A stretch of 64,000 nucleotides of DNA from Pedobacter glucosidilyticus DSM 23534 (GTDB lineage Bacteria > Bacteroidota > Bacteroidia > Sphingobacteriales > Sphingobacteriaceae). Positions 7,679 through 18,161 of this stretch are shown here, one piece after another. The notes beneath the pieces are model-generated. The model searched no databases. It saw only the letters and a list, made by a program, of their open reading frames with translations, and was not told the origin of the DNA. The stretch lies in the NCBI RefSeq assembly GCF_000425145.1, contig NZ_AULF01000010.1, positions 62,001-126,000 on the forward strand, in the 5' to 3' direction. Numbering within the stretch: position 1 is the stretch's first letter; each line of letters opens with the position of its first letter. Made by a program: the position numbers and the translations under genes.

Positions 7679-9055
7679 ATGAAGTATATAAATTTCTATA
7701 AACTTTCAGTTATCGTTACACTTGTACTGGTGTGTACATCATGTGCTCTTCAAAAATCAAGTAAGCCCAATATGATTAGATTACTAACACTAAATCCGGG
7801 GCATTTTCATGCTGCTTTAATTCAAAAAAGCATGTTTGATGATGTTAATCATGAAGTTCATGTTTATGCTCCCGAAGGGCCAGAACTTGCAGCACATCTG
7901 AAGCTCATCAATAGTTATAACTCACGTCAAGAAAATCCAACATCTTGGAAAGAAAACGTTTATAAAGGGGATGATTATTTGGAAAAAATGCTTCAAGAAA
8001 GAAAAGGTAATGTTTTAATACTTGCTGGAAATAATCAAAAAAAAACCACTTACATCAATAAAGCTGTAGATGCTGGATTAAATATTTTAGCCGATAAACC
8101 TATGGCTATTGATGATAAAGGATTTGAAGTACTTGAGAATGCTTTTAAAACAGCAGAAGAAAAACGTTTGCTATTGTATGATATGATGACAGAGCGTTAT
8201 GAGATTACAAACTTATTACAAAAAGAACTAGCACAAAGCAAAGATATTTTTGGAACTATAGAGAAAGGAAGCCTTAAACAACCTGCTATAGAAAAGCAAA
8301 GTGTACATCATTTTTTTAAATACGTTTCTGGAGCGCCTTTAATTAGACCCGCATGGTATTTTGATGTTAAACAAGAGGGAGAAGGTTTGGTAGATGTTAC
8401 TACCCATTTAGTAGATTTAATTCAGTGGTCGGTTTTTCCTGAGACGGTTTTTGATTATAAAAATGATGTGGTAATACTTTCCGCACAAAGATGGTCAACT
8501 CCTTTAAGTTTAGCTGAGTTTACTAAGTCAACAAAGCTAGAGGAGTTTCCGGGTTATTTAAAAAAAGATATCAAGAATAATATCTTACATGTAAATGCCA
8601 ATGGAGAAATGAATTATACTTTAAAAGGAGTTCATGTTAAAGTAGGTGTTATATGGAATTTTGAAGCCCCTACTGGTACAGGTGACACGCATTACTCTGT
8701 AATGCGTGGTTCAAAAGCGAATTTATTAATCAAACAAGGTAAAGAGCAAAACTATAAGCCAGTTTTATATATAGAACCATTAAATCAAACCTCTCAGTAT
8801 CAAGAGAAATTAAATCAAAATTTTAAAAAAATAGCTTTAAAATATCCTGGTGTTAGTTTAAAACCTAGAGATAAAGGTTGGGAAGTTATCATTCCAGAAA
8901 AATATCATGTAGGTCACGAAGCCCACTTCTCAGCAGTTGCTCAAAAATATTTCAGTTATTTTAAAAACGGTAAGCTTCCATCATGGGAAAAATCTTATAT
9001 GTTAACTAAATACTATACCACAACTGCAGCTTTAAGCAAAGCATCGCTAAAATAG
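7679..9055 (+). CDS. Lipoprotein with Gfo/Idh/MocA-like fold (oxidoreductase C-terminal domain family)
   Basis: This 458-residue protein has a lipoprotein signal (lipobox VCTSC, Cys22), so it should be membrane-anchored in the periplasm or at the outer membrane. It resembles the putative oxidoreductase family of Bacteroidota that carries a dedicated C-terminal domain. The Rossmann glycine loop is replaced by LTLNPGHFHA (37-46), but the DKP motif (139-141) and the conserved DVTTHLVDLIQW segment are present. The weak nucleotide-binding loop makes cofactor use uncertain. It is the fourth protein of this fold within 6.5 kb and the only one with a lipobox instead of a Tat leader. Confidence 0.78.
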   Translation: MKYINFYKLSVIVTLVLVCTSCALQKSSKPNMIRLLTLNPGHFHAALIQKSMFDDVNHEVHVYAPEGPELAAHLKLINSYNSRQENPTSWKENVYKGDDYLEKMLQERKGNVLILAGNNQKKTTYINKAVDAGLNILADKPMAIDDKGFEVLENAFKTAEEKRLLLYDMMTERYEITNLLQKELAQSKDIFGTIEKGSLKQPAIEKQSVHHFFKYVSGAPLIRPAWYFDVKQEGEGLVDVTTHLVDLIQWSVFPETVFDYKNDVVILSAQRWSTPLSLAEFTKSTKLEEFPGYLKKDIKNNILHVNANGEMNYTLKGVHVKVGVIWNFEAPTGTGDTHYSVMRGSKANLLIKQGKEQNYKPVLYIEPLNQTSQYQEKLNQNFKKIALKYPGVSLKPRDKGWEVIIPEKYHVGHEAHFSAVAQKYFSYFKNGKLPSWEKSYMLTKYYTTTAALSKASLK

Positions 9056-9082
9056 GTCATCATATTAAATAAATAAGTAGTT

Positions 9083-11452
9083 ATGGATGTTTCTAAAGTA
9101 TCAAACCTAAACCATAGAAGAGATTTGCTAAAAAAGTTTAGCTTAGCTGCTTTATCTTTAGCTGCTTTACCTACCATCGCAAAAGATCATTTGCCATCAA
9201 AGTTTAATGATAAAATTTATACCACCAAAGCTGATTTTTTAAAAGATAAAGGTTTAAAACCAACAGATCTAGTTAGAATTTTAGGCTATTATAGTTTAAA
9301 TGATGGTGGTGGTGCAGAGTATGTTGTGGTAAAAAATAATACTTATGATTTAAGTGATGAATATACGATTCGTATAAACGATAATATAAGCGCAGTTTTA
9401 ATAACACCACAAGCAATTCATTATAAAATGTTTGGTGCTGTTGGTGATGGTGTAAATAACGATGCAGTACAAATTCAACAAGCACACCAATATGCTAATA
9501 AAAAAAATATACCTGTTATTAATCTTGCTGGCGAGTATTGGCTTAAAGAGGTAAAAAAAATTACCATTCAAACTCCAGTACAATGGGGTAGTACAATTTT
9601 TCATATTAACGAGGAATACAATACAAAATCATCTAATCGGTTTGAAATTATCCCTTCTACCAAACCAGTTCCAATAACTTTATCTAAAGAAGCTAAAGAA
9701 AGTGTATTATCGAAAGTAAAGCCTGGCGTACAAAATATAACAGAATTTGAACCTTATAAAAATCATTTAATCATAATGAGTGATAAAAATGATCAGATTG
9801 GGTTTAGATCAGGAGCTAGGTTTACGGGGCAAGCTTGGGCCAAAGAAGAGCTGTTTTATGTAGAAGAGGATGGTAGAATTATTGGAGATATTGCCTGGGA
9901 ATTTAAAAATTATACAACGCTAATGGCCTATACGGCAGAGCAAAGCTATCTCACTGTAGAAGGAGGCACTTTTCTGCTATCAGGAAATAGTCCTGGTATT
10001 AAATACGAGGGTTATAAAAAAAATGGCTTTGCCATCACCAGAAGTAGAACGATTATCAAGAACCAGTGGGTTGGTTTAGAAAAAAATAGTATCGATGCAG
10101 CTTTAGACCCTAGAAGTGGTTTTTACACCATATCTACTGCTTATGAAGTAACCTTAGAACACATAAGATTAATACCCTATATACAAGATAGAGAAGGAGA
10201 TGAATATGATGTAAAGGCTGGAACTTATGGCATTAGTATGGGCCGAGTTTTAAAAACAACTTTTAGAAATATTACTGCTGAAGGTGGCAAAATGCACTGG
10301 GGAGTTTTTGGTACCAACCTGAATAAAAATTTTAAGTTAGAAAACTGCCAACTAAACAGAATTGATGTACATTTTCATTGTTGGAATCTATATATTAAAG
10401 ATTGTATCATCGGTTATAGAGGGATTTCTGTAACTGGTGGAGGAGACCTTTTTATAGAAAATACAAGTTGCAGTTCTAGGTCGTTTATTAATTTCAGGAG
10501 AGATTTTGGTTCTAAATGGGATGGAGATATCTACCTTAGAAACTGTAAGTTTTTGCCTTCTGGTTCGTCACAGGTTTTTGTATTAGATTTTAATCCTATG
10601 AACTTTGATTATAAATATCCCGTAGGATTTGGGCGCAGTATAATTATTAAAGATTTAAAAATTGATTTTACTGGTTCAACAGATAAAAACGCAACTTGCT
10701 GGCTTATTAACATCCCCAATTTTTCAAAAATAAAAAATGGAGATAGGCTTTTTTTACCGCAATTTATAGAGGTTAAAAATGTTTTAATGAGAGGGCGTGA
10801 AAAAGGACTCAGAATCATGAGCATCCCAAACGCAGGAGATTACAAACTTCAACAACAAGGAAGTTATCAGGAGGGGCAACTTTTTACGAATGCAAAATTA
10901 AATTTTATAAATATTCCTCTAGAAAAAATAACACATCCTAACGAGGCTCATTTCGCTATTTTAAATGAAGAAAACCACAACTATACGGATGATTATTCCT
11001 TATATCCAATAATAAAATTTGAGGATTGCCATCACCTTGTTATACAACACCTAAATGCTGTAGGAAGTTATATTTTTGAACAGTGCCAGATTGCTGGGTT
11101 TAGAGGGGCAGATACCAAAAATGTTAAAGGTAGAATCATCTTTAATGATTGTAATTTTAATCCAATAATTGTTGATCCTAAAGAAAATTGTTACCATTTA
11201 GATGCAGAACATGGCACAAGTTTTACCAATTGTTGTATACATATTCCTCAGTATAATAATTTACCTGATGCGTACTATTTAGATAAATTAGGTTTTATAA
11301 AAATTAATAAATCTTTAAAATTCAATCATTTAAATACGATTATAGGAAGAGATGTGTTGAGCTATTTGCAAAAAAATGCTATAAGTATCTCACCTAAATT
11401 TATAGCGATGTTAAAATCTCATCACGAGTTAGAAACAGAAAATTTAAGCTGA
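9083..11452 (+). CDS. Exported right-handed beta-helix protein (pectate-lyase-3 superfamily)
   Basis: This is a 789-residue protein. The leader NHRRDLLKKFSLAALSLAALP is twin-arginine-like. Around residues 110-150 the segment YKMFGAVGDGVNNDAVQIQQ matches the N-terminal signature of the pectate_lyase_3 superfamily (also found in GH28-like and phage tailspike helices). A long stretch of beta-helix-like repeats rich in N, G and aromatic residues follows. No lyase catalytic set can be assigned by eye, so it may be a lyase, a hydrolase/epimerase or a binding protein. It is followed after 7 nt by a CBM9-like gene. This is the largest protein of the cluster and probably acts on the polymer or glycoside substrate. 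Confidence 0.72.
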   Translation: MDVSKVSNLNHRRDLLKKFSLAALSLAALPTIAKDHLPSKFNDKIYTTKADFLKDKGLKPTDLVRILGYYSLNDGGGAEYVVVKNNTYDLSDEYTIRINDNISAVLITPQAIHYKMFGAVGDGVNNDAVQIQQAHQYANKKNIPVINLAGEYWLKEVKKITIQTPVQWGSTIFHINEEYNTKSSNRFEIIPSTKPVPITLSKEAKESVLSKVKPGVQNITEFEPYKNHLIIMSDKNDQIGFRSGARFTGQAWAKEELFYVEEDGRIIGDIAWEFKNYTTLMAYTAEQSYLTVEGGTFLLSGNSPGIKYEGYKKNGFAITRSRTIIKNQWVGLEKNSIDAALDPRSGFYTISTAYEVTLEHIRLIPYIQDREGDEYDVKAGTYGISMGRVLKTTFRNITAEGGKMHWGVFGTNLNKNFKLENCQLNRIDVHFHCWNLYIKDCIIGYRGISVTGGGDLFIENTSCSSRSFINFRRDFGSKWDGDIYLRNCKFLPSGSSQVFVLDFNPMNFDYKYPVGFGRSIIIKDLKIDFTGSTDKNATCWLINIPNFSKIKNGDRLFLPQFIEVKNVLMRGREKGLRIMSIPNAGDYKLQQQGSYQEGQLFTNAKLNFINIPLEKITHPNEAHFAILNEENHNYTDDYSLYPIIKFEDCHHLVIQHLNAVGSYIFEQCQIAGFRGADTKNVKGRIIFNDCNFNPIIVDPKENCYHLDAEHGTSFTNCCIHIPQYNNLPDAYYLDKLGFIKINKSLKFNHLNTIIGRDVLSYLQKNAISISPKFIAMLKSHHELETENLS

Positions 11453-11459
11453 TAATTTT

Positions 11460-12113
11460 ATGTTTAACATTTCAAATAAAATTCAGGTACCAGATATTTC
11501 AAAAGAATTAAAATCTAATGATTTAAATAATATCTCTAATCTTTTAAGAACCAAAACATCTTATGAGCTTATAAATTCTTCTTGGTCTAAGTTTCAAACA
11601 CAAACGAAAGTATTATTTAGTATTGCCCATTTACAAGATACATTATTATTAAAGTATCAAGTCTCAGAAACATATTTTAAAGCCTCTATCAGAGAGGCGA
11701 ATACTCATGTTCATTTAGATAATTGTGTAGAATGTTTTATATCTTTTTTGGATGATAAAAATTACTATAACTTAGAGTTTAATTGTTTAGGTAGTGTAAA
11801 AGTAGGTTATGGAGCTGGTAGAGCTAATAGGGAATTGTTATCAGAACAAATATTAAAATCTATAAAAACGCATATTACACTTCAACATGATAAAATGTTA
11901 AATGAATTTAATTGGGAGATATTGATTTTAGTCCCGATTGATGTTTTTATGTTTTCCCATTTAAAAACTTTAAAGGGATTATCTGCAAAAGCCAATTTTT
12001 ATAAATGTGGAGATGATTTACCAGAGCCTGATTATCTTTCGTGGACACTCATACAAACAAGTGAGCCAGATTTTCATCAACCACAGTTTTTTGGAACGCT
12101 TATTTTTGATTAA
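11460..12113 (+). CDS. CBM9-like carbohydrate-binding protein
   Basis: This 217-residue protein has no signal peptide and resembles the stand-alone family-9-like carbohydrate-binding (DOMON-type) proteins of Bacteroidota. Diagnostic features are DNCVECFISF followed by YYNLEFNCLG in the middle, and the C-terminal pattern LSWTLIQTSEPDFHQPQFFG, which matches the usual SW-x-PDFHxPxFFG ending of the family. The absence of a leader suggests a cytoplasmic location, or an unrecognised start. It is the last gene of the + strand cluster and starts 7 nt after the beta-helix gene. The ligand is unknown. Confidence 0.78.
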   Translation: MFNISNKIQVPDISKELKSNDLNNISNLLRTKTSYELINSSWSKFQTQTKVLFSIAHLQDTLLLKYQVSETYFKASIREANTHVHLDNCVECFISFLDDKNYYNLEFNCLGSVKVGYGAGRANRELLSEQILKSIKTHITLQHDKMLNEFNWEILILVPIDVFMFSHLKTLKGLSAKANFYKCGDDLPEPDYLSWTLIQTSEPDFHQPQFFGTLIFD

Positions 12114-12173
12114 TAATTGTAAATAGTTTAAAGAACATTTATGAAGCTCTAAACTTGAGCCTTTAAAACTTAA

Positions 12174-14012
12174 TCAGCCAATTTTATATAAACTTCCTCC
12201 TTTATCCCATAACCTGTTAATTTTCTTTTCCACCTCAGGATTTTGAACGAGTGGAGGAGCATGATGAGGTTTTATTCTGGCATCAATAACGATAGGACCA
12301 TGACATCCCCAATGTTTATGCTCTACAAAGCTATTGATACCATAAATATCATGCGACGGATTGCTTCTGGTAAAACTTACCCAAACAAAATTGTGAGGTG
12401 TTTTAGCAGTAAACTCAGCATCATCACATAAAATTATAAGTCCTAAACCATTGAGGTCCTGTGTTTTTAAGTAGTCGTTTAAAATTTGAGTTTCTTCCTC
12501 AGCTTTATTATAAGCCGTAAAAGTTGGTGCTTGTATGGCTACTACACCTGGCATTACCATCTTAAATCCCGAGTATAGATTTGGGATGCTAAAATTTGCC
12601 GGAATTTCATTCCATAATTTACGTTTTACTTCCCCAGCAATGGCAATAGCTACCTTAGATCCTGCATTAATGTCTGTTCCGCTATAATCAAGGGTGTCAA
12701 TAGTGGTTTTGGTATAAAAATGTAAATCGCGGGTAAAATCTATCCTTTCTAAAACATGCTGTATAAAAGCAGGAATATCATGAATATCTAAATCAGGATT
12801 ATCTTCCTTAGCACATATAAATAAATATTTAGCTAAGCTGAGTTGGTTTTTACCTAAAATATGGTTGGCGATAGTTAGTATTTCCTGAGGTTTACGCTCT
12901 TTCAAATAGGGTGTATAACGCTCGCTTCCTAAAGCAAAAAGCAAAGGATGAACGCCGGCTGCATCTACCGCGTTTACAGCATGTAAACCAGGTACTTCTT
13001 GCGGAATAGCTGCTCCGGTAATTTCATGAATAAGCGCACCAAAACTGGTGTCTTCTTGTGGCGGTCTTCCTACAACAGTAAAGCTCCAGATGGCATCTTT
13101 TCTATGATAAACCTGATGCACTTTCATTAAAGGGAAAGGATGCGTTAAGCTATAATAGCCTAAATGGTCTCCAAATGGTCCTTCAGGTTTATTTTCTTGA
13201 GGATAAACGGTTCCAGTAATCACAAAGTCTGCATCAGCAGAAATACAAAAACCTTCATCATCATAAAAATATCTGAACCTACGATTTCCCAAAGCACCAG
13301 CAAAAGTCATTTCAGATAAACCTTCTGGTAAAGGCATTACAGCAGCTAAAGGATGTGCCGGTGGTCCGCCAACAAAAATACTCACTTTTAAAGGTTTACC
13401 TAATGCGTTTGCCTTAGTTTGGTGTACCCCAATACCTCGGTGTAGTTGGTAATGTAAGCCAATTTCTTTATCGGTGATGTATTCGTTTCCGCTTAATTGT
13501 ATACGATACATTCCTAAATTAGCATTCATAATACCGGGTTTGGTAATGTCTTCTGTATATACTTGAGGCATAGTCACAAAAGGGCCGCCATCCATTGGCC
13601 AATTTACAATGGGAGGGATATCAGAAATTTTAGCTCTACCATAATTGATAGGACTATTTTTACTGGTTTTCATGGGTAAGGCAGAAAGTGCTGTTAAAGA
13701 AACATCCAAGTATTTAAAAGGTGCTTTTAAAGCTCTCATAGGGTCTCCTTTTAAATCCACTAATATTTTAAGCTTTTCAAGAGTATCTCTAAACATAAAC
13801 TTACTGCGCTCTAGCGTTCCAAAAAGGTTAGATACGGCAGGAAATTTACTTCCTTTAATATTTTCGAAATATAATGCTGGTCCTTGTTGTTCGTAAACAC
13901 GATGATGAATAGCTGCGGCTTCTAAATAGGGGTCTATTTCTTCTTTAATCCTTACTAAATGTCCGTTACGTTCTAAATCGTTTACGCAGTCTCTTAAACT
14001 ATGATATCCCAT
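12174..14012 (-). CDS. ubiD: UbiD-family decarboxylase
   Basis: This 612-residue protein belongs to the prenylated-FMN-dependent UbiD family, which decarboxylates aromatic acids in ubiquinone/menaquinone or aromatic metabolism. The hallmark motif NKPEGPFGDHLGYYS is present, with its conserved Glu and metal-binding His. The N-terminal ALYFENIKG region, the central PLAAVMPLPEGLSEMTFAG segment and the C-terminal HWGCHGPIVIDARIKPHHAP also fit. At over 600 residues it is of the longer type common in Bacteroidota, where it is usually linked to menaquinone synthesis. The ATG at 14012 is preferred over a TTG three codons upstream. It is convergent with the CBM9-like gene. Confidence 0.88.
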   Translation of the reverse strand: MGYHSLRDCVNDLERNGHLVRIKEEIDPYLEAAAIHHRVYEQQGPALYFENIKGSKFPAVSNLFGTLERSKFMFRDTLEKLKILVDLKGDPMRALKAPFKYLDVSLTALSALPMKTSKNSPINYGRAKISDIPPIVNWPMDGGPFVTMPQVYTEDITKPGIMNANLGMYRIQLSGNEYITDKEIGLHYQLHRGIGVHQTKANALGKPLKVSIFVGGPPAHPLAAVMPLPEGLSEMTFAGALGNRRFRYFYDDEGFCISADADFVITGTVYPQENKPEGPFGDHLGYYSLTHPFPLMKVHQVYHRKDAIWSFTVVGRPPQEDTSFGALIHEITGAAIPQEVPGLHAVNAVDAAGVHPLLFALGSERYTPYLKERKPQEILTIANHILGKNQLSLAKYLFICAKEDNPDLDIHDIPAFIQHVLERIDFTRDLHFYTKTTIDTLDYSGTDINAGSKVAIAIAGEVKRKLWNEIPANFSIPNLYSGFKMVMPGVVAIQAPTFTAYNKAEEETQILNDYLKTQDLNGLGLIILCDDAEFTAKTPHNFVWVSFTRSNPSHDIYGINSFVEHKHWGCHGPIVIDARIKPHHAPPLVQNPEVEKKINRLWDKGGSLYKIG

Positions 14013-14357
14013 GATAAGCAAATATCATGATTATGGATTTTGTTTTAAGGAAAAGATTAATTTTTTGGTGAAATTATAGTTTTATAAGATAAGAGTGCCT
14101 TTTAAAATGTTATTGCATGATGATTTAATCATTGGAGCAGGACACAGCAGGTTGCAAGCCGTTTTTGATTCTTATAATTTTGGATTTCCTTATGCAAAAA
14201 ATGTTATCTCATTTTGCGTAATTTAAAATTGGTTTAATAAGAGTGGCTCCCGCTACTAATAAAGGTCGTTTTTTAAACGACCTTTATTTTTTAATAGCTA
14301 CAGCATTATCAATTGGCTCTTTTGAATAAAAATGTTTTTTATGATTTTATTCTTAAA
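14013..14357. other. Gap between two minus-strand genes, with a + strand terminator and a small ORF
   Basis: This 345-bp stretch lies between the UbiD and dehydrogenase genes, both on the minus strand. It holds a 39-codon + strand ORF (14107-14226, beginning MLLHDDLIIGAGHSRLQ) and, 34 bp after it, a strong hairpin with a T-tract oriented for the + strand. The peptide is not recognised; the IIGAGHSRLQA stretch faintly recalls ParB-like domains but is too short to decide. Either a short RNA, a small protein, or a decayed gene fragment with its terminator could explain it. Confidence 0.4.
14261..14292 (+). terminator. Rho-independent terminator without an obvious gene
   Basis: AAAGGTCGTTT (14261-14271) pairs perfectly with AAACGACCTTT (14275-14285) around a TTT loop and is followed by ATTTTTTT. 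The T-tract lies on the + strand, while both flanking genes are on the minus strand. Confidence 0.8.
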
Positions 14358-15347
14358 TTAAATGTTCAATAATTTATTCCACATTTGTTCATCAACAGGA
14401 ATACCCTTTTCGGTGTTTTCTTTTCTGATGTGGAGGGTTCTTTCTCCGGGATAGTAAATTTCTTGTCCTTCAATAGTTTCTGCGGATTTGGTATAAGCTA
14501 CTATTTCATCAATAATATTTTGGCTGTTTGGAAATAGCTTGGTATCTATACACATATAAACTTGTGAAATACCTGTTTCTTTCTCGCTTTGGGTAATTTT
14601 AGCAGTAGAAGAGCCTCCGCTTAAAATGCTAACCAGCAAATCTAGCATGATACTTAATCCAGAGCCTTTCCACATACCAACAGGTAAAGTTCTTCTGGTT
14701 TTATATATAGCTGATGGATTTTTAGTCAACTCGCCATCAGCATCATAACCGCCAAAATAGGGTAACTCTTGTTCTTTAAGTTTGTATTCCTGAAGTTTTC
14801 CATAAGAAAACTGCGACATCGCCATGTCTAGAACTAGATGTCCGTTTGGATGCGGTACTGCAATAATAAGCGGATTGTTACCAATAGTAGGTTTTTTTGC
14901 GCCCCAAGGAGGCATAATAGCAATGGTATTGGTAAAACTGATGCTGATACAACCTGCTTCTGCTGCTTGCCAGCCATAAGTGCCGCCACGCATCCAGTGG
15001 TTGGTGTTTTTTAATGCTATACAAGCTATACCGTTTTCTTTTGCAACATCAATTGCTCTTTGCATACAAAAACTAGCGTTTAGCATACCTGGTCCAAAAT
15101 TGCCATCCCATTGTTCTAATAAACCGTGTTTGGCTATTTGAGTAGGCTCTGCATCAACATTTACCAAACCTTGTTTTACGTAGTCTGCAAAAACTTCAAA
15201 CCTGTTTAAACCATGAGAATAAACGCCATCTAAACTATTATTGGTGAAAATTTGGGCACAAGCTTGGGCTTTTTCATCTTTAAAACCAAGTTTTTTTAAC
15301 ACCCTAACAAATTCCTGATAAAGTTCTTGATAGCTTACTCTTTTCAT
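14358..15347 (-). CDS. dlgD: 3-dehydro-L-gulonate 2-dehydrogenase-like (Ldh_2 family)
   Basis: This 329-residue cytoplasmic NAD(P)H-dependent oxidoreductase belongs to the malate/L-lactate dehydrogenase type-2 family. The segments DGVYSHGLNRF (conserved active-site SHG), GNFGPGMLNA and IALKNTNHWMRGGTYGWQAA match the YiaK/DlgD subgroup, which reduces 2,3-diketo-L-gulonate/3-dehydro-L-gulonate. NNPLIIAVPHPNGHLVLDMA also fits the family. It stands alone between UbiD and the ABC-F gene. A 2-keto-sugar-acid reductase of another specificity is possible. Confidence 0.82.
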   Translation of the reverse strand: MKRVSYQELYQEFVRVLKKLGFKDEKAQACAQIFTNNSLDGVYSHGLNRFEVFADYVKQGLVNVDAEPTQIAKHGLLEQWDGNFGPGMLNASFCMQRAIDVAKENGIACIALKNTNHWMRGGTYGWQAAEAGCISISFTNTIAIMPPWGAKKPTIGNNPLIIAVPHPNGHLVLDMAMSQFSYGKLQEYKLKEQELPYFGGYDADGELTKNPSAIYKTRRTLPVGMWKGSGLSIMLDLLVSILSGGSSTAKITQSEKETGISQVYMCIDTKLFPNSQNIIDEIVAYTKSAETIEGQEIYYPGERTLHIRKENTEKGIPVDEQMWNKLLNI

Positions 15348-15380
15348 GTTTTAAAATTAATACTTTAATATCCTTTAAAA

Positions 15381-15418
15381 AAACAAAAACCCGATTGTTA
15401 TTTCTAGCAATCGGGTTT
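15381..15418 (-). terminator. Terminator of the ABC-F gene
   Basis: Read on the minus strand, AAACCCGATTG/CAATCGGGTTT form an 11-bp stem (arms at 15408-15418 and 15387-15397) with a 10-nt loop, followed by a T-rich tract. It lies 20 bp after the ABC-F stop codon. Confidence 0.85.
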
Positions 15419-15438
15419 ATCAATATCAAAATTAAAGC

Positions 15439-17070
<1,632 letters not shown>

Positions 17071-17080
17071 TTATTTTGCG

Positions 17081-17088
17081 CAAAGGTA
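17081..17088 (-). promoter_or_regulatory. Candidate -7 element of the ABC-F promoter
   Basis: On the minus strand TACCTTTG matches the Bacteroidota -7 consensus TAnnTTTG and lies 19 bp before the ATG. No clear -33 TTG is visible, so support is moderate. Confidence 0.45.
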
Positions 17089-17130
17089 AGGTTTATCTGT
17101 GATAAATAAGGCTGGCTTTTATATTAATTG

Positions 17131-17694
17131 ATGGATAAAGAACAATTAACCAACTTTTTAAAGCATCATTACCATAAACAAAAAACTATTGATTTAGCAA
17201 AACAGGTAGAAAGTAGTTCTATCAGTATGGATGATGTTTTACAGCTTTGCTTTCAGCAAGATAAACAAATTGCTTTTAGAGCGGCTTGGCTTTTAGAATA
17301 TGCAGAAATTGAAGCTCCTGCTGTTTTTAAACCATTAGTTCATCATTTTCTAAAACTTTATAAAACTACGGATAACCCTAGCGTACAAAGACACTTTTCT
17401 AAAATTGGAATGCGATTGGTGCATCGCAAGTGGAAAGATTTTTATCAATTAACAACTCAAGATTTAAGTATCTTATTAGAACCATCTTTTGATTGGTTGA
17501 TAAATCCTAAAGTACCAGTTGCCGTGAAATGTAATTGCTTAGATATCATTTATGCACTTTCTGATGAGCAAGATTGGACTTTAGAAGAACTTAAAGTTGT
17601 TTTACAGGATTTTTTAACTTCTTCTTCTCCAGCTTTAATCTCCAGAGCAAAAAGAGTATTGTATAAAATAAAGAGGAAAGAGCAAAAGCGTTAA
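17131..17694 (+). CDS. Conserved hypothetical helical (HEAT-like) protein
   Basis: This is a 187-residue soluble protein without a signal peptide. It is predicted all-helical, with repeated helix pairs of HEAT-repeat character, for example QDKQIAFRAAWLLEYAEIEA and KVPVAVKCNCLDIIYALSDE. The ATG at 17131 is preferred over a TTG immediately before it. It is divergent from the ABC-F gene and convergent, with a single base between stops, with the next minus-strand gene. I do not recognise a function. HEAT-like helices usually mediate protein contacts. Confidence 0.7.
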   Translation: MDKEQLTNFLKHHYHKQKTIDLAKQVESSSISMDDVLQLCFQQDKQIAFRAAWLLEYAEIEAPAVFKPLVHHFLKLYKTTDNPSVQRHFSKIGMRLVHRKWKDFYQLTTQDLSILLEPSFDWLINPKVPVAVKCNCLDIIYALSDEQDWTLEELKVVLQDFLTSSSPALISRAKRVLYKIKRKEQKR

Positions 17695-17695
17695 T

Positions 17696-18151
17696 TTATC
17701 TAGCAGTTCTGCGTTTGCCTTCTGCTGATAATGCAAAGCTATTGCTTCGAGTAAGTTTTTTAATATAATCAGTTTTTCTAAAACGTAAAGCGCTCCAATC
17801 TTCATCAATAGCTATTTGCCTCACAGGTTCTAAATTATATTTTCCTATGGCTTTCCAACCGTTATCCCTGTTAAATTCACAAGTGTACTTTTTTGATGTT
17901 CCTTTTGGATAGCAGTACCATAAAATAGCATCTCCCTCAAGTTTTGGATAAATGACGGAGATGCTATTGTCTATTTCTTCTTGCTTGGTTGCAAATACCA
18001 TAATGAAATTAATTTCTTTATCATCCAAAGCTTTATGAATTGTTGTAAATTGCTTCATAACTTCTAATTCATCATCAAGGCTTTTTGGAGCATTAATGAT
18101 GTAAATAGCTTTCTGATCTTTGAAATTTAACTTCTTAAATAATGGTGTCAT
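17696..18151 (-). CDS. Conserved hypothetical protein, DUF3052-like
   Basis: This is a 151-residue soluble protein of alternating beta/alpha character with no signal or membrane segment. The segment LEGDAILWYCYPKGTSKKY and the C-terminal DEDWSALRFRKTDYIKKL resemble small uncharacterised proteins of the DUF3052 type, which have a predicted methyltransferase-like or ferredoxin-like core. It is the last gene of a compact minus-strand run, and the stop is one base from that of the convergent HEAT-like gene. The function is unknown. Confidence 0.65.
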   Translation of the reverse strand: MTPLFKKLNFKDQKAIYIINAPKSLDDELEVMKQFTTIHKALDDKEINFIMVFATKQEEIDNSISVIYPKLEGDAILWYCYPKGTSKKYTCEFNRDNGWKAIGKYNLEPVRQIAIDEDWSALRFRKTDYIKKLTRSNSFALSAEGKRRTAR

Positions 18152-18161
18152 CTGTTTTGGT

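Noticed and set aside
9273-9485. 70-codon minus-strand ORF with His-rich translation inside the beta-helix gene
   Set aside because: It is a shadow frame of the pectate-lyase-3 gene. The His runs come from GGT/GTG-rich codons on the other strand, and no start context or conservation supports it.
14107-14226. Small ORF as a ParB-like protein gene
   Set aside because: Only a short IIGAGHSRLQ-like match, too brief to support a family call. It is kept as a low-confidence finding with the terminator.
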